Shown here in pieces: positions 1 through 6,458 of a DNA stretch of 10,828 nt (position 1 is the first letter of the stretch; every line of letters begins with the position of its first letter). The stretch comes from Oceanospirillaceae bacterium (lineage in GTDB: Bacteria > Pseudomonadota > Gammaproteobacteria > Pseudomonadales > Balneatricaceae): positions 1 to 10,828 of the forward strand of contig DPHD01000074.1 of NCBI GenBank assembly GCA_003523085.1, written 5' to 3'. The position numbers were made by a program, and so were the translations under genes. The notes under the pieces were generated by a model that saw only the letters and a list, made by a program, of their open reading frames with translations, was not told the origin of the DNA and ran no database searches.

Positions 1-79
1 CTTGGCTCTCGACTAAACGGAGCAAACGGCCCGCTAAGGGTTGAATATGTGTTTCACCCTTGCAGGCTTGCCAAATCAT
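1..79 (-). CDS. RES-domain toxin, N-terminal fragment (cut by window edge)
   Basis: Only the first 26 codons are in the window; the gene continues leftwards past base 1. The start ATG (77-79, minus) overlaps the TAA of the antitoxin gene as TAATG, so the two are translationally coupled. The peptide begins MIWQACKGETHIQPL and continues with GRLLRLVESQ. This matches the N-terminus of one RES subfamily, with a Trp-x-x-Cys start, a His-Ile-x-Pro-Leu stretch and an Arg-Leu-Val-Glu-Ser-Gln stretch. Known RES toxins degrade NAD+ in the cytoplasm and are neutralised by an Xre/MbcA/ParS-type antitoxin encoded just upstream, which is the arrangement seen here. The catalytic part is outside the window, so whether the toxin is intact cannot be judged. 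The call rests on the short N-terminal match plus the gene order. Confidence 0.82.
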   Translation of the reverse strand, partial: MIWQACKGETHIQPLAGRLLRLVESQ

Positions 80-450
80 TAGACCTTGCCGCGCATGGCG
101 TCAACAAACCCAAGCACCTGCACCATGCCTTGTACAGTTTGAATTTGCTGAGCTGGAATAGCCCCCGTGGCTAAGTTTGGGGTACGCATAAAGTGTTTCA
201 TCCACTCCATGTCACCGTCGGTCAGCGTGAACAAGGCCCTTGCTACACGAACTAACAACAGGGCAAGCTCCCCCGTTTTCGACTCCGGGCTTAGCCAAGG
301 GTTGCTATTCCAACGGCTGATGGCGGTACGGTCCTTGCCTAGCGCCTTAGCAAGCTCCACCTGTTTAAGCCCCAATTGCTTGGAGGCGTTCAACACGGCT
401 TTAGCTAAAACTACTTCCGCGAGTGGCTGTTGTTGGAACACGGCAGACAT
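79..450 (-). CDS. Xre/MbcA/ParS-type antitoxin of a RES-Xre toxin-antitoxin pair
   Basis: A 123-residue cytoplasmic DNA-binding antitoxin expected to repress its own operon and block the RES toxin encoded immediately downstream. Residues about 25-48 form a helix-turn-helix (QLGLKQVELAKALGKDRTAI, then SRW). Residues about 62-121 resemble the MbcA/ParS/Xre toxin-binding domain, with RVARALFTL, then MRTPN and the ending VLGFVDAMRGKV. The frame is open 13 codons further to an ATG at 487-489. I prefer the ATG at 448-450 because it has a GGGG ribosome-binding motif 6 bases upstream, while the upstream ATG has none and lies next to a likely -10 element. The stop codon overlaps the toxin start. Family assignment is strong; the start is moderately sure. 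Confidence 0.9.
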   Translation of the reverse strand: MSAVFQQQPLAEVVLAKAVLNASKQLGLKQVELAKALGKDRTAISRWNSNPWLSPESKTGELALLLVRVARALFTLTDGDMEWMKHFMRTPNLATGAIPAQQIQTVQGMVQVLGFVDAMRGKV

Positions 451-456
451 ATTGAG

Positions 457-460
457 CCCC
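457..460 (-). promoter_or_regulatory. Ribosome binding site that decides the antitoxin start
   Basis: On the minus strand GGGG sits 6 bases before the ATG at 448-450 (TTGGGGCTCAATATG). The alternative in-frame ATG at 487-489 is preceded only by an A/T-rich stretch without a purine-rich motif. Confidence 0.5.
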
Positions 461-480
461 AAATAAGTTGCAATAAACAC

Positions 481-516
481 ATAATACATAATTTTATGAA
501 GATATGCACAATAATG
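481..516 (-). promoter_or_regulatory. Putative promoter/operator of the toxin-antitoxin operon
   Basis: On the minus strand a TATTAT -10-like hexamer lies at 481-486, with TTGTGC as a poor -35 candidate 19 bases upstream. Overlapping them is a hyphenated inverted repeat CATAA-TT-TTATG (487-498 on the plus strand), a plausible dimer site for autorepression by the antitoxin. Transcription would then start downstream of the ATG at 487-489, which agrees with the shorter antitoxin. The hexamers are weak and this is inference. Confidence 0.3.
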
Positions 517-632
517 GAACCGAAAGGCTAAATTGCGCGATATTTAATTGGGTGAGTTGATACTTCAAACAGCCTCTCTATGCAGCCCATAAGTCCCACG
601 CTTTACGATGCCAACACTGTGGTCACTGTAGT

Positions 633-875
633 TCACTTCTCACACACTTGCTGGCAGCCTGGCAGCGTTTCAAAGGGCACCACACCACCACAACCGCCCC
701 ATATAAACACCTCACAAACATTGGTCTGAGCATTGAAATAATACCTGGGGAAATAAGCTTTACACTGGCCAGTTTGTGGCTTCAAACCACAGCTGTTACC
801 CGGACTGTTGATATCAACGGGTGCGCTGCAACTGGATAGCAGCACAGCGATAATCAGCATTTTGTATGCGTTCAT
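633..875 (-). CDS. Kunitz/BPTI-type protease-inhibitor lipoprotein
   Basis: An 80-residue secreted lipoprotein. Residues 1-16 are a short lipoprotein signal (MNAYKMLIIAVLLSSC) with lipobox Leu-Ser-Ser-Cys. The lipidated residue would be Cys16, followed by Ser, which is compatible with outer-membrane sorting. Residues 29-78 are one Kunitz domain with six cysteines at 29, 38, 54, 62, 74 and 78. The spacings 9, 16, 8, 12 and 4 compare with 9, 16, 8, 13 and 4 in bovine BPTI, so only one residue is missing, in the loop before Cys74. The reactive loop reads TGQCKAYFPRYYFNA. Lys39 follows the second cysteine and occupies the P1 position, which predicts inhibition of trypsin-like serine proteases. 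The Gly-Gly-Cys-Gly-Gly stretch is also typical; the usual Asn-Asn before Phe is absent. The start has only a weak upstream AAGAAAC. It lies 15 bases after the reading frame of the DUF805 gene on the same strand and may share its transcript. The target protease is unknown. Confidence 0.87.
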   Translation of the reverse strand: MNAYKMLIIAVLLSSCSAPVDINSPGNSCGLKPQTGQCKAYFPRYYFNAQTNVCEVFIWGGCGGVVPFETLPGCQQVCEK

Positions 876-890
876 TGTTTCTTTTTGCCA

Positions 891-1232
891 CTACACAGAC
901 TTCGGATTCGCACCGTAATCATTGTCATCATGGCTGTCTTGAACATAAAACACGATGAGCACAATCGAGCCTATTACAGGTATCAAACTGATAAGCTGCC
1001 ACCAGCCTGTTCTTCCTGTGTCGTGTAGGCGTCTCTAACCAATACTGAGGGATGGAATCAACAACGCTAACCCATAGATCAAAGACAACACCGAAATTCC
1101 CAACATTCCGTCAACTATGCCCACGACAACACTAAAAATCACAATGAAAAGGAAGAACATCCAATATTCTTTACGGCGAGCTCTGCCCGTAAAATCTGCG
1201 TATTTTTTTAGTGCACCAATAAAGTATTCCAT
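891..1232 (-). pseudogene. DUF805 family membrane protein gene interrupted by an in-frame amber codon
   Basis: The frame begins MEYFIGALKKYADFTGRARR, continues KEYW and two hydrophobic segments (about residues 24-42 and 46-63), then meets TAG at 1035-1037 (codon 66). Behind it the same frame runs without a frameshift: RRLHDTGRTGWW, a third hydrophobic segment (about residues 79-97) and NDYGANPKSV, ending at a TAG at 891-893. RRLHDTGRTGWW is the signature of the DUF805 family, and the full 113 codons are about the family length, so this is one gene with one nonsense codon. The family's function is unknown; members are small inner-membrane proteins. A good GGAG site lies 7 bases before the ATG. 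Either the gene is recently inactivated, the stop is read through, or the base is a sequence error. Confidence 0.85.
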
Positions 1233-1481
1233 ATTTTACTCCAATTTTTTTTAGTTTTTAACGCGCCAAAATACTAGTATTAGTAGGGTCTAACCTACCG
1301 GCGCTGAAAAAAGTATAGCCCTAAACTTTTAGTTTACATTTTGGTAATTATTAGAATAGGTACCGAGCTTCCAAACAGGTCGCAAGAAAGACAATTTATG
1401 CCCGCTAGAGCATGAATTTGCGGGCTTTCTATGCCAAAATAGCGGGCAAATCGAACCACACATTCAGCCCAAGGTTACCCC
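1233..1481. promoter_or_regulatory. Divergent AT-rich intergenic region between accessory genes and cobalamin operon
   Basis: No gene is visible here. The region must carry the promoters for the leftward DUF805 gene and the rightward cobW operon. It holds several inverted repeats: a perfect 12-base palindrome AATACTAGTATT (1270-1281), GTAGG/CCTAC arms (1283-1287 and 1294-1298), and CTAAA/TTTAG (1321-1332). On the minus strand TATACT just upstream of the DUF805 gene is -10-like. On the plus strand TTTACA (1333-1338) is a -35 candidate but lacks a good -10 at the right distance. A cobalamin riboswitch B12 box is not recognisable. Confidence 0.4.
1400..1447 (+). promoter_or_regulatory. Possible attenuator-like hairpins in the cobW leader
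   Basis: GCCCGC at 1400-1405 can pair with GCGGGC at 1420-1425 (14-base loop, followed by TTTCT). Extended by one base, it can instead pair with AGCGGGC at 1441-1447 (7 pairs, 34-base loop). The first hairpin is terminator-like but has a weak U-tract, and the two pairings exclude each other. The site lies 35-82 bases upstream of cobW. No ligand or protein can be named, so this is a structural observation only. Confidence 0.28.
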
Positions 1482-2585
1482 ATGAAACTGAACAAAATCC
1501 CCGCTACTGTTGTCACCGGTTTTTTAGGTAGTGGCAAAACCACTTTATTGTCTAACGTGTTGCGCCAAGTTGCTGGTGGTAAAGACCCTAAACGTATCGC
1601 TGTGATCGTTAACGAATTTGGCGAACTAGACATTGATGCCGACTTATTGCGCAACTGTCCGTTAGATTGTGATGACGACGGCGAAACGCCAACGGCTGCG
1701 CAGCAGGGTATTTACGAGCTAGCCAACGGCTGTATTTGCTGCACTGTAGAAGAAGAGTTTTTGCCAGTAATGTTGGAACTTGTGAAGCGCCGCGACGACA
1801 TCGATCATATTCTCATTGAAACTAGTGGCTTGGCCTTGCCTAAGCCGCTAGTACAGGCGTTTAACTGGCCTGAAATTAAGCAGCATTGCACCGTCGATTC
1901 AGTCATCACAGTGATTGATGGACCCGCTGTTGCAGCCGGCCGTTTTGCCCATGACGCAGACCAAGTGCAGGCTCAGCGGTTAGCCGATGAAAGCCTAAAC
2001 CACGACCCAGATTTAGCCGAATTACTAGATGACCAGCTTAGTGCTGCCGACTTAGTATTGGTGTCTAAGAGCGACCTTTTGTCTGAAGATGAGCGCGTTC
2101 GAGTAGAGCAGGTTGTGGCAGCTAAGGTGTCTAACGCAGTGAAAACTGCCTACATTGGACAGCATGAAGATGGCACCAGCGATGTGGCCATTGAATTGGT
2201 GATGGGCCTAGAAGCCGCTGCCGAAGACCGTATTGAAGCGGTGCATACTCACCACGATCACCACCACGACCATGGCGACCACCACGAACATGCCCATGAT
2301 CACTTTGATTCTTGTGTAATTCACTTAGGCGAAGTAGATGCCGAGCGCTTGCAACAAGCGCTTAAAACGCTGCTAGCCGAGCAACAAATATACCGCGCCA
2401 AAGGTTTTGCAGCCTTGCCTAACAAACCTATGCGTCAGGTACTACAGGCCGTGGGCCAACGTTTAGAAACCCATTTTGACCGCTTGTGGACTGCCGATGA
2501 AGCGCGCCGTACGTCATTGGTGATGATTGGCAAACATCTACACGTCGAAGAGCTAACCGCGGCCCTAAAAGTAGCTGAGGTTTAA
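1482..2585 (+). CDS. cobW: CobW, G3E-family GTPase metallochaperone for cobalamin synthesis
   Basis: A 367-residue cytoplasmic COG0523 GTPase thought to handle cobalt for the aerobic cobaltochelatase. In order it shows a P-loop GFLGSGKT (13-20), a conserved NEFGELDID stretch (44-52), the metal-binding motif Gly-Cys-Ile-Cys-Cys (83-87), the ETSGLALP switch region (113-120), a Ser-Lys-Ser-Asp version of the guanine-specificity NKxD motif (195-198), a His-rich linker (255-274, 12 His of 20) and a CobW C-terminal domain (about 278-365). Position directly before cobN marks it as CobW proper rather than a zinc-responsive paralogue. The start is supported by AAGG 7 bases upstream. First gene of the operon; cobN follows after 9 bases. 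Metal specificity is inferred from the family and context. Confidence 0.95.
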   Translation: MKLNKIPATVVTGFLGSGKTTLLSNVLRQVAGGKDPKRIAVIVNEFGELDIDADLLRNCPLDCDDDGETPTAAQQGIYELANGCICCTVEEEFLPVMLELVKRRDDIDHILIETSGLALPKPLVQAFNWPEIKQHCTVDSVITVIDGPAVAAGRFAHDADQVQAQRLADESLNHDPDLAELLDDQLSAADLVLVSKSDLLSEDERVRVEQVVAAKVSNAVKTAYIGQHEDGTSDVAIELVMGLEAAAEDRIEAVHTHHDHHHDHGDHHEHAHDHFDSCVIHLGEVDAERLQQALKTLLAEQQIYRAKGFAALPNKPMRQVLQAVGQRLETHFDRLWTADEARRTSLVMIGKHLHVEELTAALKVAEV

Positions 2586-2594
2586 TCACTCACC

Positions 2595-5500
2595 ATGCAT
2601 TTGCTTGCAGCCCAGCCCGGCGGCTTTGTTGAAGAAGAAGGTATTATTGACCTAAACCAAGATCCCGCAAAGATGGTGATCTTGGCGGCTGCCGACACTA
2701 GCCTTGCCATGCTAGCTACGGCGGCTGAACAGCTGGGTGACGAGCTGCCGTCTATTCGCCTTGCTAACTGGAGCCACCTACTCAAGCCGGCCGCTTTTGA
2801 TCTTTATGAACATAAAGTGTTGGAGCAGGCCGAGTTAGTGGTGGTGTCTTTGTTGGGAGGTGCGAGTTATTGGAACTATGGCTTTGAGCGACTTCAAGCT
2901 TGGCAACAGGCTAAACCTAACCGTCAGCTAATTTTGGTGCCCGGGGATGACGCAGAAGACCCCGAACTGACCTTAGCTAGCTCTTGTGAGCCTTCAGTGT
3001 GCCAAATGGTGTGGCAGTATTTGCGCCAAGGCGGCATAGGCAATGGTATTAATTTACTCAAATTCCTCAACCAAAGCCTTTTGGCAAATAACAAAAGCCA
3101 ATGGCAACCGCCTGCGGAATTGCCCCAAGCCCTTATTTACCAGCCGGGAATTGCCCAACCAAGCTTAGCTGACTGGCAACAACAAACCGCTACTCAAGGC
3201 TTGCAGCAGGCGCCGGTAGTGGCGTTATTGTTTTATCGCAGCCACTTACAAAGCGGCAATACGCGTATGTTCGATGGCCTCATGGCAAGGTTAGTAGAAC
3301 AGGGCATGAACCCTATAGCCTTGGCTATTACTTCATTAAAAGACCCCCAAGCCCTAGCGCTGGTAAACCACACCATCAAACAGTGTAATACCAAACTGGT
3401 ACTGAGCAGTTTGGGTTTTGCCAGCAACAAGGTAGACGCACCTAGCCTAAGCTCTTCACCCACGCAGTTTAAATTGCCCATAGAAGGCGACATTCCGGTG
3501 TTGCAACTGGTGCTGTCTTCTACCACCAGCGAGGCATGGCGCGAGCACAAACAAGGCCTACGCTCCCGCGACATTGCCATGCAAGTGGTGCTGCCAGAGA
3601 TGGACGGCCACGTGTTAACCCGTGCCATTAGCTTTAAGTCCATGGGTTATTACAGCGAATTATGCCAAATAGACCTTGTGGGTTACGAGCTAGAACCCGA
3701 ACGGGCGCAGTTTGTGGCGCGCCTTGCCAAGGGCTATTGTAGCCTTGGTCATAAAGCCAATGGCGACAAACGGATTGCCTTGATTTTAGCTAACTACCCT
3801 ACTAAAGATGGCCGCATTGGTAATGGGGTAGGCTTAGACACACCACAGTCTGCCATTAACGTTTTACAAGCCATGCAAGATGCCGGTTATGCCATTGATA
3901 CAGTGCCAGAAAATGGCAATGCGTTAATCGAAGTGTTGCTCGAATCGGTCACTAACAACCCCAACACCTTGCACCATTTACCCTGCTGGCAGAGTTTAGA
4001 TGCTGCCGTATACATGGAGCATTTCTCCCAGTTGCCTAATGCCTGCCAAGACGCCGTGTGGCAGCGCTGGGGTAGCCCAGAACAAGATCCAAAGTATCGA
4101 CAAGGCCGTCTTATGCTGGCAGGGTTACGCCTAGGCGAAACCTTTGTCGGTATTCAACCGGCACGGGGTTACAACTTAGATTTAACCGCCAACTATCACG
4201 ACCCAGACCTTGTGCCACCCCATAGTTATTTGGCTTTCTATTTTTGGCTGCGCCATGTGTATCAAGTCGACGCCATCATTCACCTTGGCAAACACGGCAA
4301 CCTAGAATGGCTGCCAGGCAAAGGTGTAGCATTAAGTGACGAGTGTTGGCCCGATGTGGCCCTTGGCCCACTACCGCATTTTTACCCGTTTATCGTTAAC
4401 GACCCCGGCGAAGGCGCCCAAGCCAAACGCCGAGCCCAAGGCGTGATTATTGACCATCTCATGCCACCTATGGCTCGCGCCGAAACCTACGGCGAGCTGG
4501 CCGACTTAGAAGCCTTGGTAGACGAGCTGTATCAAGCTACCGGCTTAGACACTGGGCGTGAACAATGGCTGAGGGAGCAAATTGTTGCCACCTTAGCTAG
4601 CAGCAACCTTAAACAAGAACTGGGGTTAACCACTAACACAACCGAAAGCGAAATGTTGGCTGAGCTTGATACCTACCTATGCGACATTAAAGAAGCTCAA
4701 ATTCGTAACGGGTTACACATTTTGGGCCAGTTACCGGAGCAGCAAGAACTCAGCGAAACCTTAGTAGCACTGTTGCGCTTGCCCCGAGGTGACGCCCACG
4801 AAGAGCAAGGCATATTACATAACCTTGCCCTAGACCTCGCATTGGGTGAATACGACCCCCTAACCTCAGAAGTGACCCCTTGGTTAGGTGCTAAGCCTGC
4901 GCTGCTAGTAGAGTTAAGTGACAGCGTGTGGCGCACAAGCATGGACACTAGGGAAAGGCTTGAACTGCTCGCCTTAAGCCTAGTTAATGAGTACTTACTA
5001 TCCGAGACAATCACTAACATAGAGCCTCTTAAAGCAACCTTGCCTCGTACCAGCCAACAACTAAGCTACGCCAAGAGTGTGATTTTGGCAGCCTTAGAAG
5101 ACAGCGCCGTGCGCGAAACCCAAGCCCTTATTCAAGGTTTAGGCGGCCAACCCGTGGAACCTGGCCCCAGCGGCGCACCTACCCGCGGGCGCTTAGACAC
5201 CTTGCCTACGGGGCGTAATTTTTTCTCTTTAGACAACCGCAGCGTGCCGTCTGCTGCTGCATGGGCCTTAGGTCAACGCTCTGCACAAGCGTTGGTTGAA
5301 CGTCACCTACAAGAACACGGCGACTATCCAACGCAACTAGGCTTATCGGTTTGGGGCACAGCGACTATGCGCACCGGTGGCGATGACATCGCCCAAGCCT
5401 TTGCCTTAATGGGCATCAAACCTATTTGGGCGCCAGGCTCACAAAGGGTGGCTGATTTTGAAATTATTCCAGCCATGCAACTAGGCCGCCCACGGGTGGA

Positions 5501-6458
5501 TGTAACTTTGCGGGTGTCTGGCTTTTTCCGCGACGCCTTCCCTAACGTAATGAAGTTATATGACGCTGCGGTACAGGCCTTAGCCACCTTTGATGAACCC
5601 GGATCCGTCGTCAATGGCGCCAACCAGAATGGCAATACCATTCGCCATAACGTCGAACAGCGCCAAGCCGAATTAGAAGCCCAAGGCATTGGAGCACTCG
5701 AAGCGCACCGCCAAGCCAGCTACCGTGTGTATGGCAGCAAACCCGGCGCTTATGGTGCAGGTTTGCAGGGCTTAATAGACGAACGTTGCTGGGGCGAACG
5801 TGCCGATTTAGCCGACGCCTACCTAAACTGGGGTGGTTATGCTTATGGGCGCCAGCTCGACGGCAATAAAACCGGCGATGGCATCGCCGCCCATGACGGC
5901 TTTAAACACCGTTTAAGCCAGCTAGAAGCTGTGGTGCAAAACCAAGATAACCGCGAGCACGATTTACTCGATTCAGACGACTACTATCAGTTCCAAGGCG
6001 GCATGACCAACGCCGTAACCAGCTTTAGTGGCCAAGCCCCTGCGGTATACCACAGCGACCATAGCAACCCCAGCGCACCCAAAATACGCACCCTTAAAGA
6101 AGAGCTTAATCGGGTACTCCGCTCACGTGTGCTTAACCCTAAGTGGATTGGGGCCATGCAACGCCACGGCTACAAAGGCGCGTTTGAAATGGCGGCCAGC
6201 GTGGACTATTTATTTGCCTATGACGCCACCACAGATTTAATTGCAGATTATCAATATGAGCAAGTGAGTGATGCGTTAATCTTTGAGGCACAAAACCAGC
6301 AGTTTATGCGCGACAATAACCCTGCCGCCTTAGAAGAAATGACCGAACGCTTGTTAGAAGCCTGCCAACGTGGCATGTGGCAAGAACCGGGCGACCACCA
6401 ACACGCCTTACAAGATTTATTGCTCGACTTAGATCAGCAACAGGAAACCGCCCCATGA
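2595..6458 (+). CDS. cobN: CobN, large subunit of aerobic cobaltochelatase
   Basis: At 1287 residues this has the usual CobN length. CobN binds hydrogenobyrinic acid a,c-diamide and inserts Co2+ with ATP hydrolysed by CobS/CobT (or ChlI/ChlD-like) partners, none of which is in the window. The N-terminus MHLLAAQPGGFVEEEG is the family start, and the only upstream in-frame codons lead straight into the cobW stop, which is in the same frame, so the start is firm. CobN/magnesium-chelatase H motifs include GLDTPQSA (from residue 413), HLGKHGNLEWLPGKG (563-577), FFRDAFPNVM (about 977-986) and GSKPGAYGAGLQ (from 1047). A GAGG motif lies 14 bases before the ATG, too far to be strong, so translation may depend on coupling to cobW. 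The stop overlaps the cobQ start by four bases. Confidence 0.96.
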   Translation: MHLLAAQPGGFVEEEGIIDLNQDPAKMVILAAADTSLAMLATAAEQLGDELPSIRLANWSHLLKPAAFDLYEHKVLEQAELVVVSLLGGASYWNYGFERLQAWQQAKPNRQLILVPGDDAEDPELTLASSCEPSVCQMVWQYLRQGGIGNGINLLKFLNQSLLANNKSQWQPPAELPQALIYQPGIAQPSLADWQQQTATQGLQQAPVVALLFYRSHLQSGNTRMFDGLMARLVEQGMNPIALAITSLKDPQALALVNHTIKQCNTKLVLSSLGFASNKVDAPSLSSSPTQFKLPIEGDIPVLQLVLSSTTSEAWREHKQGLRSRDIAMQVVLPEMDGHVLTRAISFKSMGYYSELCQIDLVGYELEPERAQFVARLAKGYCSLGHKANGDKRIALILANYPTKDGRIGNGVGLDTPQSAINVLQAMQDAGYAIDTVPENGNALIEVLLESVTNNPNTLHHLPCWQSLDAAVYMEHFSQLPNACQDAVWQRWGSPEQDPKYRQGRLMLAGLRLGETFVGIQPARGYNLDLTANYHDPDLVPPHSYLAFYFWLRHVYQVDAIIHLGKHGNLEWLPGKGVALSDECWPDVALGPLPHFYPFIVNDPGEGAQAKRRAQGVIIDHLMPPMARAETYGELADLEALVDELYQATGLDTGREQWLREQIVATLASSNLKQELGLTTNTTESEMLAELDTYLCDIKEAQIRNGLHILGQLPEQQELSETLVALLRLPRGDAHEEQGILHNLALDLALGEYDPLTSEVTPWLGAKPALLVELSDSVWRTSMDTRERLELLALSLVNEYLLSETITNIEPLKATLPRTSQQLSYAKSVILAALEDSAVRETQALIQGLGGQPVEPGPSGAPTRGRLDTLPTGRNFFSLDNRSVPSAAAWALGQRSAQALVERHLQEHGDYPTQLGLSVWGTATMRTGGDDIAQAFALMGIKPIWAPGSQRVADFEIIPAMQLGRPRVDVTLRVSGFFRDAFPNVMKLYDAAVQALATFDEPGSVVNGANQNGNTIRHNVEQRQAELEAQGIGALEAHRQASYRVYGSKPGAYGAGLQGLIDERCWGERADLADAYLNWGGYAYGRQLDGNKTGDGIAAHDGFKHRLSQLEAVVQNQDNREHDLLDSDDYYQFQGGMTNAVTSFSGQAPAVYHSDHSNPSAPKIRTLKEELNRVLRSRVLNPKWIGAMQRHGYKGAFEMAASVDYLFAYDATTDLIADYQYEQVSDALIFEAQNQQFMRDNNPAALEEMTERLLEACQRGMWQEPGDHQHALQDLLLDLDQQQETAP
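6442..6446 (+). promoter_or_regulatory. Ribosome binding site fixing the cobQ start
   Basis: AGGAA lies inside the 3' end of cobN, 8 bases before the ATG at 6455-6457, which overlaps the cobN stop as ATGA. This supports 6455 over the in-frame ATG at 6377 deep inside cobN. Confidence 0.65.

Noticed and set aside
167..466. Plus-strand frame of 99 codons opposite the antitoxin gene.
   Set aside because: No recognisable domain, and the opposite strand carries a convincing helix-turn-helix antitoxin overlapping a RES toxin start.
609..632. Repeated CACTGT at 615-620 and 624-629 as a terminator after the Kunitz gene.
   Set aside because: The copies are direct, not inverted, and there is no U-tract, so they do not form a terminator hairpin.
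648..839. Plus-strand frame opposite the Kunitz lipoprotein gene.
   Set aside because: No domain or signal is visible, while the minus strand carries a clear Kunitz domain.
500..1300. Possible integron cassette array, suggested by small odd genes and a GTCTAAC/GTTAGAC core-like heptamer at 1288-1294.
   Set aside because: I found no paired RYYYAAC and GTTRRRY cores at attC spacing between the genes; the single heptamer is expected by chance.
1300..1481. Cobalamin riboswitch upstream of cobW.
   Set aside because: No B12 box or the flanking conserved elements could be recognised by eye; a covariance search would settle it.
6377..6455. N-terminal extension of CobQ of 26 codons starting inside cobN.
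   Set aside because: The added residues are Arg-rich and unlike CobQ, the region is coding for CobN in another frame, and the ATG at 6455 has the AGGAA site and the ATGA overlap.
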